Assembly (NCBI GenBank): GCA_016928975.1
Contig: JAFGJR010000157.1
Coordinates: 1-45,713 of the forward strand
Reading direction: 5' to 3'
DNA length: 45,713 bases
Source of the DNA: Sedimentisphaerales bacterium
GTDB taxonomy: Bacteria > Planctomycetota > Phycisphaerae > Sedimentisphaerales > SG8-4
Shown here: positions 42,914 through 45,713 of the stretch, piece by piece
Layout: each line of letters starts with the position of its first letter
How positions within the stretch are numbered: the first letter of the stretch is position 1
Notes under the pieces: generated by a model
Seen by the model: the letters and a program-made list of their open reading frames with translations, nothing else
Databases searched by the model: none
What the model was told of the DNA's origin: nothing
Translations under genes and position numbers: made by a program

Positions 42914-45565
42914 TCATGCTCTGACGGCCTGCTTCTTCTCTCTGTCCGGCAGCGCAGCTACTTTGGCCAGTGCCTTGAGCGCGACCGGCATCACTTTGCG
43001 ATAGACCTCCTGCGGCGCGCGTTGGCGACCATCGACCGTCAGCAGGTCCTCGACTGTGATCCCGAACAGCCGTTCATTCTCCTGCAGGTAAGACAAAATC
43101 AAGTCCCAGTCCGCCTGGGTGAGCGTGGTGAACTTGCCGCCGTTGAGCTGCTGATCGACCACCTTGCGATGCGGATCACGGACGTAGATGGCCCCGCCGG
43201 AGGCGAGCGAGAACAGGTTGCTGCCGGGATAGGGCTCGGGCAATGCAACGACCTTGCCGTCTTCGTCGATGCGGATGCCGTTGAGGACCACGAAACCGCC
43301 GCCGGCGAGCGGATCGCCCGCCATGAACGACTCGGCCAGGAAGTCGAGGCATGTGCCGTTGATCACTACCTTTGGTCGGCCGACGGAGTTGATCAAAGGC
43401 CGGCCTGCGGCGTTGCCGAGGATGAACACGTCGCCGCCCTTGGCCCCGTACATGAAGGTCTGGCCGACATCGCCATGGACGACAAGCTTGCCTCGCTTGA
43501 TAATCTGGCCCAACTGGTCCTGGGCGTTGCCGTGCACAGTAATCGTCAGGCCGTCGATGCCGGAGGCGAGGTAGTCGCCGGAGCTGCCGTAGATGTCGAT
43601 GGTCACATCATCCGTGTCGGGTCCGAGCCCGCAGCCGTGGAACCGCTGCCCACGCAAGTCGAAGGTGATGAAATGCCGCCAACCTTTGAGGAATGCGTCG
43701 CACAGGAGCGTCGCGTCACTACGTTCGCCTTCCGCTGGGAATCCTACTGCATCGATGACCAGCGTAGTCTCGCCGCGAGCGGGCCCGCGGAGGTCGCCCT
43801 TGGTCTTGAGATCGATCAAGCGGTAAGGCCCGAGGCCGGGGTCGTCCGCCTTGGTCTTGGGCAACGACCGCAGGAGCCGGAACAACTCGCTGCGAACGAG
43901 ATGCAGGATGTGACTGCGTCTCTTGCCGCCGGTCGCGTACTTGTGGTTGTTAAGGAGCGTGAACGCATCAATCACTGCCGCCGTGCGCTCCGGGCGAGTC
44001 CCTCGCTCTGCGAGGACCCGGCACACAGCGCGGAACACATCGAACGACCACGTTCTTGTGCCGTCGCGAACGAACTCGTACAGACCGGCGGCGCCGCCGG
44101 CACGCAGGCACGCATCCAGTTCCTCTTCCACCGCTTTGTCGGCACGAACGGAAGCGGGATCTATCGAGAGGTCGCAGGACTGGCTCCACTTCGGCATCGG
44201 CACCGGTTGGCCGAATTTGTCCGTGCAGGTCATGCAGAGTGTGCCACGGGCGTCCTTTTCCAGGTTGAAGAGAAATGCGCCGCCATCCGTGTAGCTGCCA
44301 CCGCGAGCGTTCCAATAACGGTCAGCGACCGGACAGATCCGCTTGTCTTCTTTGTGCAGGCTCTGCAGGGTCGCGTCGATGGCCTGCTTTTCCGAGGCGA
44401 TCAGGCCGACCTGAACCTCACCCTCAGATAAGGCGAACACCTGCGGCCTGAGCATCGCCGTGTCCGTGATGCCGATGAGCTGAAGTTTGTCTTCCCGGGC
44501 AACGTTGCGGGCGATGATGAAGAACCACGGGCCGTCGGGTGAGCCATGAATGTGCGTCGTCTGGATGGCCCTGTAGGTCCGCTGCTTTTCCCCGGGCAGC
44601 TTGTCGAAGTCCAACTCCGTCGTCGGGGCCAGGGCCTCGATGATGTATTCGAGGGGGTAGTGATAGGTCCGGTCCAGCAGATCGAACAGCAGGGCCGAGA
44701 CTTCGGTGTCGGTGAGGAACTGCGGATAGATGTTCCGCTGTTTGAGGTATTCGCTGACGGAATGGTAATTGGCGAAGTCGCCGTTGTGGACGAGAGCCAT
44801 GTTCATCGCGGCGAAAGGATGCGCGCCGCCGGGGTGCCAGACGCGGCCCTTCGTCGGATAGCGCTGGTGGGCGATCCACGCATGGGCGCAGAGGTTCTCG
44901 ATCTTGTAGTATTTGACGATGGCCTCGGCGTAACCGACGACCTTGAGAATCATGATATTGCGGCCCTCGGACAGCACGAACGCCCGTTGCTGGCCAAGGG
45001 ACGCATAGAACCTCTGGTTGAGCCGGAAGCTGTTCTGGCTGACGTACTCGTCTTCGGCGGCTTGCCGGTCCATTGCCGCAAAGCCGTTCCTCTGGATGAA
45101 CTCATCCAACACCTTCGGCTTGACGCGAACGAAGTATCGCCACACGTCGGGCGGCTTGACCTCCAGATCGCCCACCGCTTGCCAGTCGTCGACTCTGTCC
45201 AGTCGCCCAGAGTCAGCCAGATCGAAGTGCGGCGTGATGAATTCCTGTTCGACTTCGGGCCGAGCGTTCGGGTCCAGCATCGCGAGGTGAAGCATGTAGT
45301 ATTCGTCCAGCACCTGCCGGCTGACGCCCAATTGCTCCGGCAACAGGCCGACCGCCGCGATGCCGCCGCCTTTGCCGTTGCCACGGTTGTGCATCTGCTT
45401 GGATGGCTCGTAGATATGCCGGCCGGGGACGGGCTTCGTGCAGCAGAAGCCGACGACGCCGCAGCCTCCCTCTTCTTCAGCCTTGCGTGACATCTGCGGC
45501 CACCCGCACGCATCGGCGACTGCCTTCCTGGAACCTGCCAACTGCTTTATCAACTGCCTGTCCAC
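42914..45565 (-). CDS. Glutamate-synthase-like protein: class II glutaminase plus GXGXG domain, no FMN synthase domain
   Basis: This 883-residue protein has an N-terminal class II glutaminase domain with Cys35 in G-G-C-G-V-V-G-F, the R-Y-P-T block and L-V-H-N-G-D-F-A-N-Y. A middle part of unclear role follows, and a C-terminal GXGXG beta-helix (I-Y-G-S-S-G-D-Y-L-A-S-G to L-G-N-A-A-G-R). The central FMN-binding glutamate-synthase barrel of GltB is missing, so a separate FMN subunit would be needed. The GltD-like module that normally feeds GltB is fused into the HdrA of the same operon, which suggests cooperation. The start is GTG 45565 with GGAG about 10 bases upstream; ATG 45493, ten codons before the catalytic Cys, is an alternative. 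The ammonia could serve glutamate synthesis or another amidation. Confidence 0.9.
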   Translation of the reverse strand: MDRQLIKQLAGSRKAVADACGWPQMSRKAEEEGGCGVVGFCCTKPVPGRHIYEPSKQMHNRGNGKGGGIAAVGLLPEQLGVSRQVLDEYYMLHLAMLDPNARPEVEQEFITPHFDLADSGRLDRVDDWQAVGDLEVKPPDVWRYFVRVKPKVLDEFIQRNGFAAMDRQAAEDEYVSQNSFRLNQRFYASLGQQRAFVLSEGRNIMILKVVGYAEAIVKYYKIENLCAHAWIAHQRYPTKGRVWHPGGAHPFAAMNMALVHNGDFANYHSVSEYLKQRNIYPQFLTDTEVSALLFDLLDRTYHYPLEYIIEALAPTTELDFDKLPGEKQRTYRAIQTTHIHGSPDGPWFFIIARNVAREDKLQLIGITDTAMLRPQVFALSEGEVQVGLIASEKQAIDATLQSLHKEDKRICPVADRYWNARGGSYTDGGAFLFNLEKDARGTLCMTCTDKFGQPVPMPKWSQSCDLSIDPASVRADKAVEEELDACLRAGGAAGLYEFVRDGTRTWSFDVFRAVCRVLAERGTRPERTAAVIDAFTLLNNHKYATGGKRRSHILHLVRSELFRLLRSLPKTKADDPGLGPYRLIDLKTKGDLRGPARGETTLVIDAVGFPAEGERSDATLLCDAFLKGWRHFITFDLRGQRFHGCGLGPDTDDVTIDIYGSSGDYLASGIDGLTITVHGNAQDQLGQIIKRGKLVVHGDVGQTFMYGAKGGDVFILGNAAGRPLINSVGRPKVVINGTCLDFLAESFMAGDPLAGGGFVVLNGIRIDEDGKVVALPEPYPGSNLFSLASGGAIYVRDPHRKVVDQQLNGGKFTTLTQADWDLILSYLQENERLFGITVEDLLTVDGRQRAPQEVYRKVMPVALKALAKVAALPDREKKQAVRA

Positions 45566-45587
45566 AACCCATTACTCCACGTCATTT

Positions 45588-45644
45588 TGTAGGGTGGGGC
45601 TTGCCCCACCGCGACCTTCTTGGTGGGGCAAGCCCCACCCTACA
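45588..45644. repeat. Perfect 23-bp inverted repeat upstream of the glutamate-synthase-like gene
   Basis: The left arm (45588-45610) begins TGTAGGGTGGGGC and the right arm (45622-45644) is its exact reverse complement, with an 11-base loop. It lies between the end of a probable upstream gene (45663) and the GTG at 45565. It could terminate upstream transcription, and its sequence resembles a mobile REP-like unit. Confidence 0.92.
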
Positions 45645-45662
45645 CGGCTGCCCGTCGGCAGC

Positions 45663-45713
45663 TCACCGCTCCGGGTCATTCGTATAGTCAAGATGCATCA
45701 GGAGGTCGGTCCG
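45663..45713 (-). CDS. Possible 3' end of an upstream gene
   Basis: Read on the minus strand from the window edge, one frame gives R-T-D-L-L-M-H-L-D-Y-T-N-D-P-E-R followed by TGA at 45663, while the other two frames stop earlier. It is too short to identify. A plausible partner for the next gene would be an FMN-binding glutamate synthase subunit, but that is a guess. Confidence 0.35.
   Translation of the reverse strand, partial: RTDLLMHLDYTNDPER

Noticed and set aside
1..45713. tRNA or rRNA genes
   Set aside because: No cloverleaf with CCA-type end or conserved rRNA stretch was recognised on either strand by reading; a covariance search could not be run.

Overview
The window looks like a fragment of a GC-rich, probably anaerobic member of the Planctomycetota (Phycisphaerae/Sedimentisphaerales-like; the placement is inferred from gene content). 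The indicators are a sulfatase with HEAT repeats, prepilin-type proteins with an H-X9-DG signature, LamG/discoidin and CotH secreted proteins, an ECF sigma factor followed by a YfbK-like vWA protein, and an HdrABC-MvhD-MetV set typical of anaerobic energy metabolism. No tRNA, rRNA, CRISPR array, transposase or phage gene was seen.

Layout. (1) 1-7821: a catabolic patch with the 3' part of a sulfatase, a sugar-porter MFS transporter and a hotdog thioesterase on +, then a large Tat-exported glycosidase-like protein and a Tat-exported creatininase-family protein on -. (2) 7948-18158 (+): an ECF sigma factor, a membrane-anchored vWA protein with an anti-sigma-like N-terminus, and a 2,211-residue envelope protein made of two related halves. 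(3) 18548-24189 (+): a tight five-gene operon of acyl carrier protein, hexapeptide acyltransferase, asparagine-synthase-like amidotransferase, AMP-forming ligase and NAD-synthetase-like protein. This is probably an uncharacterised carrier-bound amidation pathway. (4) 24280-32598: an AraC regulator facing a prepilin-like protein, a LamG/discoidin protein and a CotH/lamin-tail protein. Two spacing-identical promoter elements precede the prepilin and LamG genes. (5) 32752-34920: a DMT transporter, a small zinc-ribbon protein and a frameshifted second prepilin gene. (6) 35570-45565 (-): an operon transcribed glutamate-synthase-like protein - hdrC - hdrB - giant hdrA - mvhD - metV. The HdrA is a fusion of two HdrA modules with a GltD/NfnB-like NAD(P)H module. 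A partial gene may end at 45663.

The most unusual feature is a set of short palindromic repeats that lie inside reading frames as well as between genes. A GTAGAGACGCAA/TTGCGTCTCTAC palindrome occurs three times in the giant envelope gene and once at the end of the acyl carrier gene. Other palindromic repeats form the C-terminal tail of the acyltransferase and add about 26 and 41 residues to HdrA. All of these keep the frame open.

Functional reading. Regions 1 and 4 suggest degradation or binding of sulfated polysaccharides and surface display. Region 3 suggests modification of a small acyl or polysaccharide-linked unit. Region 6 suggests a soluble flavin-based electron-transfer complex coupled to NAD(P)H, perhaps linked to glutamate synthase and folate C1 chemistry. 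These are inferences from family membership and gene order.
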